From Bacillota bacterium (GTDB taxonomy: Bacteria > Bacillota > Clostridia > Oscillospirales > Ruminococcaceae): DNA of 23,037 bases. The stretch covers positions 1 through 23,037 of the forward strand of contig JAEWBS010000140.1 of NCBI GenBank assembly GCA_023391005.1. Reading direction: 5' to 3'. Under the pieces are notes generated by a model. The model was not told the DNA's origin, made no database searches, and was given only the letters and a program-made list of their open reading frames with translations. The position numbers and the translations under genes were made by a program. Below are positions 16,150-22,579 of the stretch, piece by piece (within the stretch, counting starts at the first letter, position 1; each line of letters begins with the position of its first letter).

Positions 16150-16698
16150 ATGGAAGTGAACAAAATCATGGCCGAAAATCTGCGCAGGCTGCGTATTGAA
16201 CGCAATCTGAGCCTCGGCGCGCTGTCGGCGTTATGCGGTGTCAGCAAGGTGATGCTTTCTCAAATCGAAAAGGGAGAGACCAGTCCGACCATCAACACCA
16301 TCTGGAAAATCGCCAATGGTTTTAAGGTCCCCTACACGGCGCTGCTTGAGCAGCAGACACAGGCCGAGGTGCTCAGAAAGGCCAACCTCGCCGTCCAGCA
16401 CGGCGACGACGCGCATTATCGCATCTTTTGTTATTATACCAACGCGCCCGACCGCAATTTTGAGCTTTTTCAGCTCGAGATGGACCCCGGCCATAGCTAT
16501 GAATCGATCGGGCATCCCGAAAAAGCGCAGGAATTCATCATGGTCTTCGCGGGTTGCCTTGAGCTGACCGTAAACGGCCGCACCCACACCCTGCGGCAGG
16601 ACGACGCCATCGGCTTTGTGGCGTCGAGCCGGCATGTCTACGCCGCCTGTGGCGACGAGATGCTGCGGGCCGCGATTATCAATTTTTATCCCGCCTGA
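16150..16698 (+). CDS. XRE family transcriptional regulator with cupin sensor domain
   Basis: 182 residues. An N-terminal helix-turn-helix (about 8-62; LGALSALCGVSKVMLSQIEKG is the recognition region) is fused to a C-terminal cupin barrel (about 104-180) with FIMVFAGCLELTVNGR and the IGFVASSRHVYAA strand. This architecture is typical of regulators that sense a small molecule, often an amino acid or derivative, in the cupin pocket. The ATG at 16150 is chosen over the TTG at 16129 because GAAGGAG ends 7 bases upstream. Its divergent position to azlCD suggests control of that exporter, a pairing seen in other Firmicutes; ligand unknown. Confidence 0.9.
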   Translation: MEVNKIMAENLRRLRIERNLSLGALSALCGVSKVMLSQIEKGETSPTINTIWKIANGFKVPYTALLEQQTQAEVLRKANLAVQHGDDAHYRIFCYYTNAPDRNFELFQLEMDPGHSYESIGHPEKAQEFIMVFAGCLELTVNGRTHTLRQDDAIGFVASSRHVYAACGDEMLRAAIINFYPA

Positions 16699-16709
16699 AT
16701 TTTTACAAA

Positions 16710-16746
16710 AAGGCCGCCGCCGGATATCGCATCCGGCGGCGGCCTT
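16710..16746. terminator. Bidirectional terminator between xre and the small ORF
   Basis: AAGGCCGCCGCCGGAT (16710-16725) pairs perfectly with ATCCGGCGGCGGCCTT (16731-16746), a 16-pair stem with a 5-base loop. On the - strand it is followed by a T-run (A-run at 16706-16711 on +). The + side tail is weaker. It ends converging transcripts. Confidence 0.85.
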
Positions 16747-16768
16747 ACTTTGCGGCTCTTCCCTCTGT

Positions 16769-16927
16769 CTACCAACGGGCTCCGGCCGGGGGAATATCCC
16801 CCGCTTTTTTCTTGCCGGTTTTGGCCTTACCCTGTAACTCGGGCACCGGCTCTACCTCGTTTTTAGGGAAGTGCTGTTTTTTGTTGCTCTCGGTTCCATG
16901 CGGCTCCTTGGGGTCGGGTCTTCTCAT
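16769..16927 (-). CDS. Small charged hypothetical protein (52 aa) coupled to the HD gene
   Basis: A 52-codon frame begins with an ATG that overlaps the stop of the HD-domain gene (shared ATGA, 16924-16927) and ends in TAG at 16769-16771, just before a strong terminator. The product starts MRRPDPKEPHG and ends with PPAGARW. It is rich in Lys, Pro and Glu, has no cysteine or hydrophobic segment, and is probably disordered. I do not recognise a family. The overlap, the terminator position and lack of another explanation for this stretch argue that it is translated; there is no strong ribosome binding site of its own. Confidence 0.5.
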   Translation of the reverse strand: MRRPDPKEPHGTESNKKQHFPKNEVEPVPELQGKAKTGKKKAGDIPPAGARW

Positions 16928-17562
16928 GCCTGCTTTAGCCATTCAAAGTCGTTCCTTTCATTACATTTTTCTAAAAAAGTACGAATTGCCTGCGCCTCGG
17001 CGCGGCCGTCGACGCTGCCGCGCCCCAAACGGTCGCAGTAGCTTAAAAGCGCTATCTCGGCAATGCTGGTTCGCGCCTGCATACCCGCAATATCCTGAAA
17101 GGGCAACCCCTTTACAACATAAAGCGGCTGCATATGGTAGCGCACAAGCTGCACGACGGCCTCTGCAAAATCAGCCTCGTCGGTCACCTGCCGCAGCAGC
17201 GCGCGAGCCAGCTCGGCCCCCACGCGGTCGTGGTCATACGCTGTTATGCGGCCCCGGCGTGTCCGGGTCGTGTCCGGCTTGCCGATGTCATGCAGCAGCG
17301 CCGCCCACATAAACGCGCGTGGATTGGCACTGAAATTCTTGCGCGCCGCTGCCCGATCTACCACCAACAGCGTGTGATTCCATACATTCCCTTCTGGATG
17401 ATGCACCGGCGACTGCGGCGTCGTTCTCTGACGGGTTAGTACCGAAAATGGCGATTGCGAAAATTCCGCCTGCCGGGTTATCAAATCTATCGGAACGGCG
17501 GGCGCGTTGTCGCTTTTTAATAACAGATCCAGCGTATTAAAAATTTCAAGCGTATCGATAAT
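16924..17562 (-). CDS. HD-domain phosphohydrolase-like protein, probable ATT start
   Basis: About 212 residues if started at the ATT at 17562. The HD domain (about 54-145) shows HHPEGNVWNHT, ALLHDIGKPDTT (H91, D92), YDHDRVGAELA (H111) and LVRYHMQPL (H143), the layout of HD proteins related to the C-terminal part of tRNA nucleotidyltransferases. The enzyme would be a metal-dependent phosphohydrolase of unknown substrate. No ATG or GTG opens the frame. TTG at 17484 has no ribosome site and would drop the sensible N-terminal sequence IDTLEIFNTLDLLLKSD. ATT at 17560-17562 has TGGGGG 7 bases upstream. Conventional callers will likely start at 17484. A sequencing indel next to the ATGATG at about 17562-17569 is the main alternative. 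Confidence 0.82.
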   Translation of the reverse strand: MIDTLEIFNTLDLLLKSDNAPAVPIDLITRQAEFSQSPFSVLTRQRTTPQSPVHHPEGNVWNHTLLVVDRAAARKNFSANPRAFMWAALLHDIGKPDTTRTRRGRITAYDHDRVGAELARALLRQVTDEADFAEAVVQLVRYHMQPLYVVKGLPFQDIAGMQARTSIAEIALLSYCDRLGRGSVDGRAEAQAIRTFLEKCNERNDFEWLKQA

Positions 17563-17796
17563 GCATCATCCCCCATTTAAGTATCTGCAATTTTAAAGAA
17601 TTTATCAGACGTCGTAAAAGACGATATCGCGGGCGTCGGATATCCTCAAAATGGACAGCGCAACCGTCAGCGAAGGCAGATCGCGTCAGGCGCAGTTGCA
17701 CAAGACGCTGATTGGACAGCTCCCATTGAATACTATCGGCATGGCTTCCGAGATACCAGCACCGCACGTTTTTTCTAAGAAATATTAAAGGCGTTG

Positions 17797-17827
17797 AAAA
17801 ATCGCCGGCTGCTAACCGGCGATTTTT
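17797..17827. terminator. Bidirectional intrinsic terminator
   Basis: AAAAATCGCCGG (17797-17808) pairs perfectly with CCGGCGATTTTT (17816-17827) around a 7-base loop, giving a T-run on both strands. On the - strand it ends the alpha/beta hydrolase transcript. No + strand gene is seen to its left; 17571-17796 holds nothing I can support. Confidence 0.85.
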
Positions 17828-17891
17828 ATTGTTTAAAATGCGTTTGCCGATCACCGCAATTCTCTCGTACCGCCCATTCAAGCGTCCGATA

Positions 17892-18686
17892 TCAGGCCTC
17901 TGCCCGACCGGAAAAGATATCCGTCAACCAATGCTGCGCCAGCGGCATCCAAGTGGCCACATGCGGGTCGGCCAGCCGGTTTTCGGCCGGGCGGGCCACC
18001 TCGGGCGTGGCCAGCGACATGCCGTGCGTGCCAAACGGGTAGAGGTGCAGCTCAGCCGCGACGCCATATTGCAAAAGCTGCTCAAAAAACAGCAGACTAT
18101 TTTGCATCGGTACGCTCTCGTCGGGGACGGCGTGCCACAAAAAGGCGGGGACGCTTTTTTCGCTGACCAGCTTTTCAAGCGAAAAATACGCCCACGCGAC
18201 GCTGTCGGCGCCGGCAAGCTGGGTGAAGCTGCCCTTGTGGGCATAGTCCCCGCCCGAAATGACCGGATAGCTTAAAACCAGCGCGTCCGGCCTTTGCAAA
18301 AGCAGGTCAACGTCTTGCCCAAACAGCGCCGGATTATGCCACTGCACGCCCAGACTGGCGGCAAGATGCCCGCCTGCCGAAAAACCGCAAACCGCCACCT
18401 TTTGTATGCCGGGCATTCCGGGGATTTTTCCGCCGCGCACCGCCGAAACCGCCCAGCCGAGCTGCCTCAGCGGCCGCCATCCGAGCGGTGGATTTTCAAC
18501 ACTGTAATGCAGCACAAAAGCGTGGTATCCCGCCTCATTAAAGGCGCGGGCGATAAAGGTATCCTCCCACTTTGAGAGAAAGGTATATCCGCCGCCGGGG
18601 CAGATGACCACCGCAGCCGACGCACCTTCAACCGGGTAACAGTCGAGCGACGCATCATCGTCAAAGGGGCAATAGTGGGTTTGCAT
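17892..18686 (-). CDS. Alpha/beta hydrolase, esterase-like
   Basis: 264-residue alpha/beta hydrolase of the BD-FAE/acetyl-esterase type, without signal peptide, so probably cytosolic. The oxyanion loop is CPGGGY (29-34), the nucleophile elbow GFSAGGH (S103), the acid D189 in AVPDESVP and the base H221 in FGTHGM, all in the proper order. Such enzymes often remove acetyl or feruloyl groups from sugars or oligosaccharides. Lying next to kduD-kduI-kdgF, it may de-esterify uronate-containing oligomers; that is inference. The ATG at 18686 is preferred over 18722 because GGGAGGAA precedes it. A hairpin separates it from kduD, so it may have its own promoter in the palindrome-rich gap. Confidence 0.85.
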   Translation of the reverse strand: MQTHYCPFDDDASLDCYPVEGASAAVVICPGGGYTFLSKWEDTFIARAFNEAGYHAFVLHYSVENPPLGWRPLRQLGWAVSAVRGGKIPGMPGIQKVAVCGFSAGGHLAASLGVQWHNPALFGQDVDLLLQRPDALVLSYPVISGGDYAHKGSFTQLAGADSVAWAYFSLEKLVSEKSVPAFLWHAVPDESVPMQNSLLFFEQLLQYGVAAELHLYPFGTHGMSLATPEVARPAENRLADPHVATWMPLAQHWLTDIFSGRAEA

Positions 18687-18798
18687 CCGTGTTCCTCCCG
18701 TCATCAATAGCATTTTATACAAGGTATGTGCTTTTTTACATCACTGTCCGCCAAAGCGGATCATCCGTCTTTAATGGCAAAACATCAAACCTATTTGT

Positions 18799-18895
18799 CC
18801 GATCGTCGGTCATAAATCAAGCGTATAATAGCCGTCTTACGGCTATTATACCATATTTAAGTACTGATTATCAGCAAAACCCGGCCGATCATCGG
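18799..18895. promoter_or_regulatory. Cluster of dyads upstream of the esterase gene
   Basis: Two near-palindromic copies, CCGATCGTCGG (18799-18809) and CCGATCATCGG (18885-18895), flank a perfect 13-pair hairpin, GTATAATAGCCGT (18823-18835) with ACGGCTATTATAC (18839-18851). CTGATTATCAG (18864-18874) is a further palindrome. The TATAAT inside the hairpin arms suggests promoter or operator function, but no regulator can be assigned. Confidence 0.4.
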
Positions 18896-18912
18896 TATCC
18901 GGCGCAAAATTA

Positions 18913-18950
18913 ATGGCCGTACGGCGCTGTTCGTCCGTACGGCCATGCCG
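18913..18950 (-). terminator. Terminator of the kdgF-kduI-kduD unit
   Basis: ATGGCCGTACGG (18913-18924) pairs perfectly with CCGTACGGCCAT (18935-18946). Read on the - strand it lies 21 bases past the kduD stop and is followed by TAATTTT. Confidence 0.75.
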
Positions 18951-18967
18951 TTGATCGTCACGTTTTG

Positions 18968-19771
18968 CTACGGTTGCTTGCCGATATAGGCCAGAATGCC
19001 GCCGTCGACATACAGAATATGTCCGTTGACAAAGTTGGAAGCGTCGGAGGCTAAAAACACCACCGGCCCGACCAGATCGTCGGGGGTACCCCAGCGGGCA
19101 GCCGGTGTTTTGGAGATGATGAACCGGTCAAAGGGGTGACGGCTGCCGTCGGGCTGTATCTCGCGCAGCGGGGCGGTCTGCTCGGTCGCGATATAACCCG
19201 GGCCGATGCCGTTGCACTGGATATTCTGCCCGCCATACTCCGAGCAAATATTGCGGGTGAGCATCTTAAGCCCGCCCTTGGCGGCGGCGTAGGCCGACAC
19301 CGTCTCGCGGCCCAGCTCGCTCATCATCGAACAGATGTTGATGATCTTGCCATGCCCCTTTTGGATCATACCGGGGATCACGGCCTTTGCCACCAAAAAC
19401 GGGGCGATGAGGTCGACCTCGATGACGCGGCGAAAATCCTCCGCCGACATATCGGTCATCGGCGTGCGCTGAATGATACCGGCGTTGTTGACGAGAATGT
19501 CGACCCCGCCCGCGTCCTGCACAATCTGAGCGATCATCCCCTGAACAGCCGCTTCATCGGTCACGTCGCAAAGGTAGCCCAGCGCGTCGATGCCCTGTGC
19601 GTGGTAGGCGGCGCGGGCCTTCTCGAGCCGGTCAGGGCTGTGCCCGTTAAAGGCGATCTTGGCCCCGGCATGGCCCAGCGCGCAAGCCATGCCAAAGCCG
19701 ATGCCGTGGGTGCCCCCGGTGATGAGCGCCACCTTGCCTTTTAAAGAAAACTGATTTAAAACATCCATCAT
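18968..19771 (-). CDS. kduD: KduD-type 2-dehydro-3-deoxy-D-gluconate 5-dehydrogenase (SDR)
   Basis: 267-residue cytosolic short-chain dehydrogenase. The cofactor motif TGGTHGIG (18-25), NNAG (95-98) and catalytic S148, Y161 and K165 (SAYAAAK) are complete. KduD reduces 2,5-diketo-3-deoxygluconate to 2-keto-3-deoxygluconate with NADH. Proteins of this exact type are also annotated as gluconate 5-dehydrogenase; adjacency to kduI and kdgF favours the KduD role. AAAGGAGG lies 3 bases before the first and 6 before the second of two tandem ATG codons, so either 19771 or 19768 may be used. The gap to kduI is 13 bases, so they are clearly co-transcribed. Confidence 0.92.
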   Translation of the reverse strand: MMDVLNQFSLKGKVALITGGTHGIGFGMACALGHAGAKIAFNGHSPDRLEKARAAYHAQGIDALGYLCDVTDEAAVQGMIAQIVQDAGGVDILVNNAGIIQRTPMTDMSAEDFRRVIEVDLIAPFLVAKAVIPGMIQKGHGKIINICSMMSELGRETVSAYAAAKGGLKMLTRNICSEYGGQNIQCNGIGPGYIATEQTAPLREIQPDGSRHPFDRFIISKTPAARWGTPDDLVGPVVFLASDASNFVNGHILYVDGGILAYIGKQP

Positions 19772-19784
19772 GGGCCTCCTTTAT

Positions 19785-20627
19785 TCAGCGCAATTGCGCG
19801 GTGGGAATGCCATCCATGTCGTCAAACGCCTGATTCTCGCCGCCCATGGCCCAAATGAAAGTATAGCTGCTCGTACCAACGCCCGAGTGAATACTCCAGG
19901 ATGGGCTGATGACGGCCTGCTCGTTTTGCATGACGATGTGCCGAGTCTCTTGCCCCTCGCCCATCATGTGGAACACCACCTGATCGTCCGATAGCCCAAA
20001 ATAGGTGTAGATCTCCATGCGGCGCTCGTGGGTATGGGCGGGCATGGTGTTCCAGACGCTGCCCGGCTCAAGCGCCGTCAGCCCCATCGAGAGCTGGCAG
20101 GTCTTGAGCACGTCGGGATGAATAAACTGGTTGATGACCCGCTTGTTGGAGGTCTCGGCCGCGCCCAGCGGCTTTTTGGCCGCGTCGGCAAGCTTAATCA
20201 GCCGCGTCTCATAGCTGCAATGGGCCGGGGCCGACACCATGTAGAACTTGGCGGGCGCGTCGGCGCGCTCGCTTGAGAACAGCACCTCTTTAGCGCCGCG
20301 CGTGATGTAAAGACAGTCCTGATAGCCCATCTCGTACACTGTGCCATCCACCGTCACCTTGCCCGCGCCGCCGATATTGAACAGGCCGATCTCGCGGCGC
20401 TCTAAAAAGTATTGCGTGCCAAAGCTGCCCCAAACGTCAATGCCCTTGTCGATCGAAACGGTCTCCTGCACCGGCATGCAGCCGACTGTGACCATGCGGT
20501 CAACATGGCTGTACACCGCCACGATCTGATCGGGTTGATACAGGTTCTCAATTAAAAACTCCCGGCGCAGCTCCTCGGTCGTATAGCGTCGGACGTCCCG
20601 TTGGTTTGCGGAATAGCGAATATCCAT
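19785..20627 (-). CDS. kduI: 5-dehydro-4-deoxy-D-glucuronate isomerase
   Basis: 280-residue cytosolic isomerase, the usual KduI length. It converts 5-keto-4-deoxyuronate to 2,5-diketo-3-deoxygluconate in the breakdown of pectin or glycosaminoglycan-derived unsaturated uronates. The zinc-binding residues are in place: H198 and H200 in PAHTHERRMEIY, E205, and H247 in SWSIHSGVG. The N-terminal MDIRYSANQRDV is typical. It lies between kdgF and kduD on the same strand, giving three consecutive steps in pathway order. Confidence 0.96.
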   Translation of the reverse strand: MDIRYSANQRDVRRYTTEELRREFLIENLYQPDQIVAVYSHVDRMVTVGCMPVQETVSIDKGIDVWGSFGTQYFLERREIGLFNIGGAGKVTVDGTVYEMGYQDCLYITRGAKEVLFSSERADAPAKFYMVSAPAHCSYETRLIKLADAAKKPLGAAETSNKRVINQFIHPDVLKTCQLSMGLTALEPGSVWNTMPAHTHERRMEIYTYFGLSDDQVVFHMMGEGQETRHIVMQNEQAVISPSWSIHSGVGTSSYTFIWAMGGENQAFDDMDGIPTAQLR

Positions 20628-20692
20628 TTTAACGCGCTCCTTTCATCATTAGCATATTACAAAAACGGACAAAAGCGTCCGTCGGGTGTTTG

Positions 20693-21037
20693 TCACACAA
20701 AATCCTCACGCATGGGGGTGAAAATATCGAGCAGCACACCCTTTTTAAGGCAGGTACAGCCGTGCTCGACCCCGTGCTCCTTTAACAGCGTGTCGCCCTT
20801 TTTGACGACGCGGGTTTCGCCGTCGATCGTAAAGGCGAACTCGCCCTCGACAATATAAGTAATCTGTGTGTGCGGGTGGCTATGCAGCTTACCGACTGCC
20901 CCTTCTTCAAAGCTGTTTTCGACGCACATCAGGCCGTCGTTATAGGCCAAAACCCGCTTGGTGACGCCGGGCGCGGCCTCCTGCGGCAGCGCATCGCCAT
21001 AGTTGACCCAGCGCTGGCCCTTTTCGGTCATGGGCAT
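20693..21037 (-). CDS. kdgF: KdgF-like cupin, unsaturated uronate ring opening
   Basis: 114-residue single-domain cupin. The metal-binding block is G-K-LHSHPHTQITYIVEGEF (histidines at 52, 54 and 56, Q58) with a later His in GVEHG (H92). KdgF proteins of this size speed conversion of 4,5-unsaturated galacturonate or glucuronate to the linear keto form, the substrate of KduI. The assignment rests on cupin motifs plus its place immediately upstream of kduI-kduD; a generic cupin is the alternative. The ATG at 21037 has AGGAGG 7 bases upstream. It is the first gene of the three-gene unit; no convincing promoter was recognised between it and the structured block upstream. Confidence 0.8.
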   Translation of the reverse strand: MPMTEKGQRWVNYGDALPQEAAPGVTKRVLAYNDGLMCVENSFEEGAVGKLHSHPHTQITYIVEGEFAFTIDGETRVVKKGDTLLKEHGVEHGCTCLKKGVLLDIFTPMREDFV

Positions 21038-21129
21038 ATGAAATCCTCCTCATATTTAATATTTTAATCGTGACAAGCAGAGGTATATCCGCCGTAACGC
21101 GTGGTGATTACGCCCGACAAGGCCACCAT

Positions 21130-21583
21130 TTTTAGATCTGGTTCAAAAGCTGTACATTTTTGGCGAGCGTACTAAGGCGACAAAAGTTGTTTTGCGCTGA
21201 CGCGCAGGAACGACCCCCACCCCCGGCGCTTGCATGTTCTACGGAACATGCGGGCATCTTCCACTGCGTTACAGATGCGAAGCGCCTCGCGGGTGGGACA
21301 CTGTCCCCCCGCGTGCCCCCTTGACCTCCGGTGGGATTTTGGAACGGCAGGGTTTGAGGGCTTAAACGGTTGTTGACTATATGCCCCACGTGAGGGTGTT
21401 ACCTACCCACCCTTGCGTCAATGGGCGCGCATCCAGACTTGTTACGTGATTATGCGCGCCAATTAAGTTGTCTGGCCGCTTAGGGCACAACGGCGCTCCC
21501 ATCGCGCCGCCGTGCAGGTGACGTATCATAAATGCCCCCTATGGTTGGCCGATTACGCCATTCACTTGCGTTCATGGTATGCT
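21130..21583. other. Structured non-coding block between gntR and kdgF
   Basis: About 450 bases without a supportable gene but full of inverted repeats. A three-way junction can form: GGCGCTT (21225-21231) with AAGCGCC (21280-21286), enclosing GCATGTTC/GAACATGC (21232-21251) and GCATCT/AGATGC (21254-21278). A competing GC hairpin spans 21288-21313 with an 11-pair bulged stem. AGGGTG/CACCCT (21393-21413) and GGCGCGCAT/ATGCGCGCC (21424-21460) follow. It could be an RNA, a dispersed palindromic repeat or a miniature element remnant. Confidence 0.5.
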
Positions 21584-21621
21584 AAAAGCGGCGCGCAGAA
21601 GCCCTTGAGCCTGCACACCGC
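21584..21621 (-). terminator. Intrinsic terminator of gntR
   Basis: On the - strand GCGGTGTGCAG (complement of 21611-21621) pairs with CTGCGCGCCGC (complement of 21588-21598), 11 pairs including two G-U, followed by TTTT (21584-21587). It lies 46 bases past the gntR stop, so kdgF needs its own promoter. Confidence 0.75.
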
Positions 21622-21667
21622 CTTTTATGCCCGCGGGATCAGGAAGTCGGCCCAAACCGCATAAGCC

Positions 21668-22345
21668 TTATTTAAAATAATCGGGATAGCGCTCGCGAAC
21701 CGATTTTTCCACCGACCGGTACTGGTTGAGATGCTGTTCCATATACTTACGGGCCGCCACGGGGTTGCGGTCGGCAATCGCCTCAACGATGTTACCGTGC
21801 GCCTCAACAACGTTACCGGGCTTGACGTCTGACAGCGTAATGCTGCGCACCCGGTCAAAATGGATCGCGATATTGCGCATCAGTGTAAAAACCTGCGGTT
21901 TCTGCGCGATATCAAAAAGCATCTTGTGAAACTGATCATCCAGCTCAAGCAGCATGCCGTCGGTATCGCCGCTGCTGACATAAAAAGCCTGAAGCCGCAC
22001 ATTCTCGCGCAACTTGGTCAAGTCCTCGGCGGTAGCCTTGGCACAGTCGAGCTCCACCACGGCGCACTCAAGCACCCGTCGCATAAATTGCGATTCTTCG
22101 ACAAGGTTATAGTCAATCAGCGATACGACGCTGCCCTTTTGGGGAAATATCTCCACAATTTTGACTTTCGAGAGTTCTATCAGCGCTTCGCGTACCGGCG
22201 TGCGGGAAAGTCCCATCTCCGCCGCCAGCTCATTCTCGCTGACCATACATCCAGGCTCAAGCTCTAAACGAATAATGTTCTCTTTGAGCGTGCGCAGCGC
22301 ATAATCTCGTCCGGTCTCACGTGGAAGACGCTTTGTTAAATGCAT
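21668..22345 (-). CDS. GntR family regulator, FadR/FCD subfamily (hexuronate-type)
   Basis: 225 residues. A winged helix-turn-helix (about 10-75) shows the classic SENELAAEMGLSRTPVREALIEL block, followed by an all-helical FCD ligand domain (about 82-210) with LDDQFHKMLF, NIAIHF and EAHGNIVEAI; its Asp and His residues usually hold a metal that binds carboxylic-acid effectors. Position between a uxuB-like gene and kdgF-kduI-kduD suggests a uronate-responsive repressor in the manner of UxuR/ExuR. The ATG at 22345 is chosen over the TTG at 22378 because GGGAGG precedes it and the longer form overlaps the promoter. A palindrome matching the family operator lies upstream, suggesting autoregulation. 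Confidence 0.9.
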   Translation of the reverse strand: MHLTKRLPRETGRDYALRTLKENIIRLELEPGCMVSENELAAEMGLSRTPVREALIELSKVKIVEIFPQKGSVVSLIDYNLVEESQFMRRVLECAVVELDCAKATAEDLTKLRENVRLQAFYVSSGDTDGMLLELDDQFHKMLFDIAQKPQVFTLMRNIAIHFDRVRSITLSDVKPGNVVEAHGNIVEAIADRNPVAARKYMEQHLNQYRSVEKSVRERYPDYFK

Positions 22346-22377
22346 TGTTTTTTCCGCCTCCCATAGTTCCTCCTGCA

Positions 22378-22421
22378 AGTTTACAAGATTCGCGGTCTTG
22401 CGTCAAGCGCTAGTATACTAG
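22378..22421 (-). promoter_or_regulatory. gntR promoter with CTAGTATACTAG operator
   Basis: On the - strand TTGACG (complement of 22401-22406) and TAAACT (complement of 22378-22383) are 17 bases apart. Just upstream of the -35 box, 22410-22421 is a perfect 12-base palindrome whose core TAGTATACTA fits the TnGTnnACnA pattern of FadR-type GntR operators. Binding by the adjacent regulator is inferred. Confidence 0.65.
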
Positions 22422-22534
22422 GACATTCTTAAAAGCCAAAAATAGTAGTGGAATACTCAAAAAACCCAAACGTAGTGAACGTACGCAACCGCATTGGCGC
22501 TATTCCAAGCCTTTTGGCACGATAATGCGCGTCT

Positions 22535-22552
22535 TTGGGCAGAATCGCCCAA
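22535..22552 (-). terminator. Weak hairpin after the uxuB-like gene
   Basis: TTGGGC (22535-22540) pairs with GCCCAA (22547-22552), 28 bases past the uxuB-like stop on the - strand. No T-run follows, so termination is uncertain. Confidence 0.35.
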
Positions 22553-22579
22553 GGCTCAGGGAATATAAGCGTCTATCTC

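Noticed and set aside
16812..17312. A 166-codon + strand frame
   Set aside because: It is antisense to the HD gene and the small ORF; the product is low-complexity Arg/Ala/Pro and Cys-rich without a domain.
17546..17881. A 111-codon reverse-strand frame
   Set aside because: It runs through a perfect bidirectional terminator (17797-17827), has no ribosome site or recognisable protein, and its end overlaps the true HD gene in another frame.
21132..21389. An 85-codon reverse-strand frame in the gntR-kdgF gap
   Set aside because: It consists of the inverted-repeat block; composition is not protein-like and there is no ribosome binding site.
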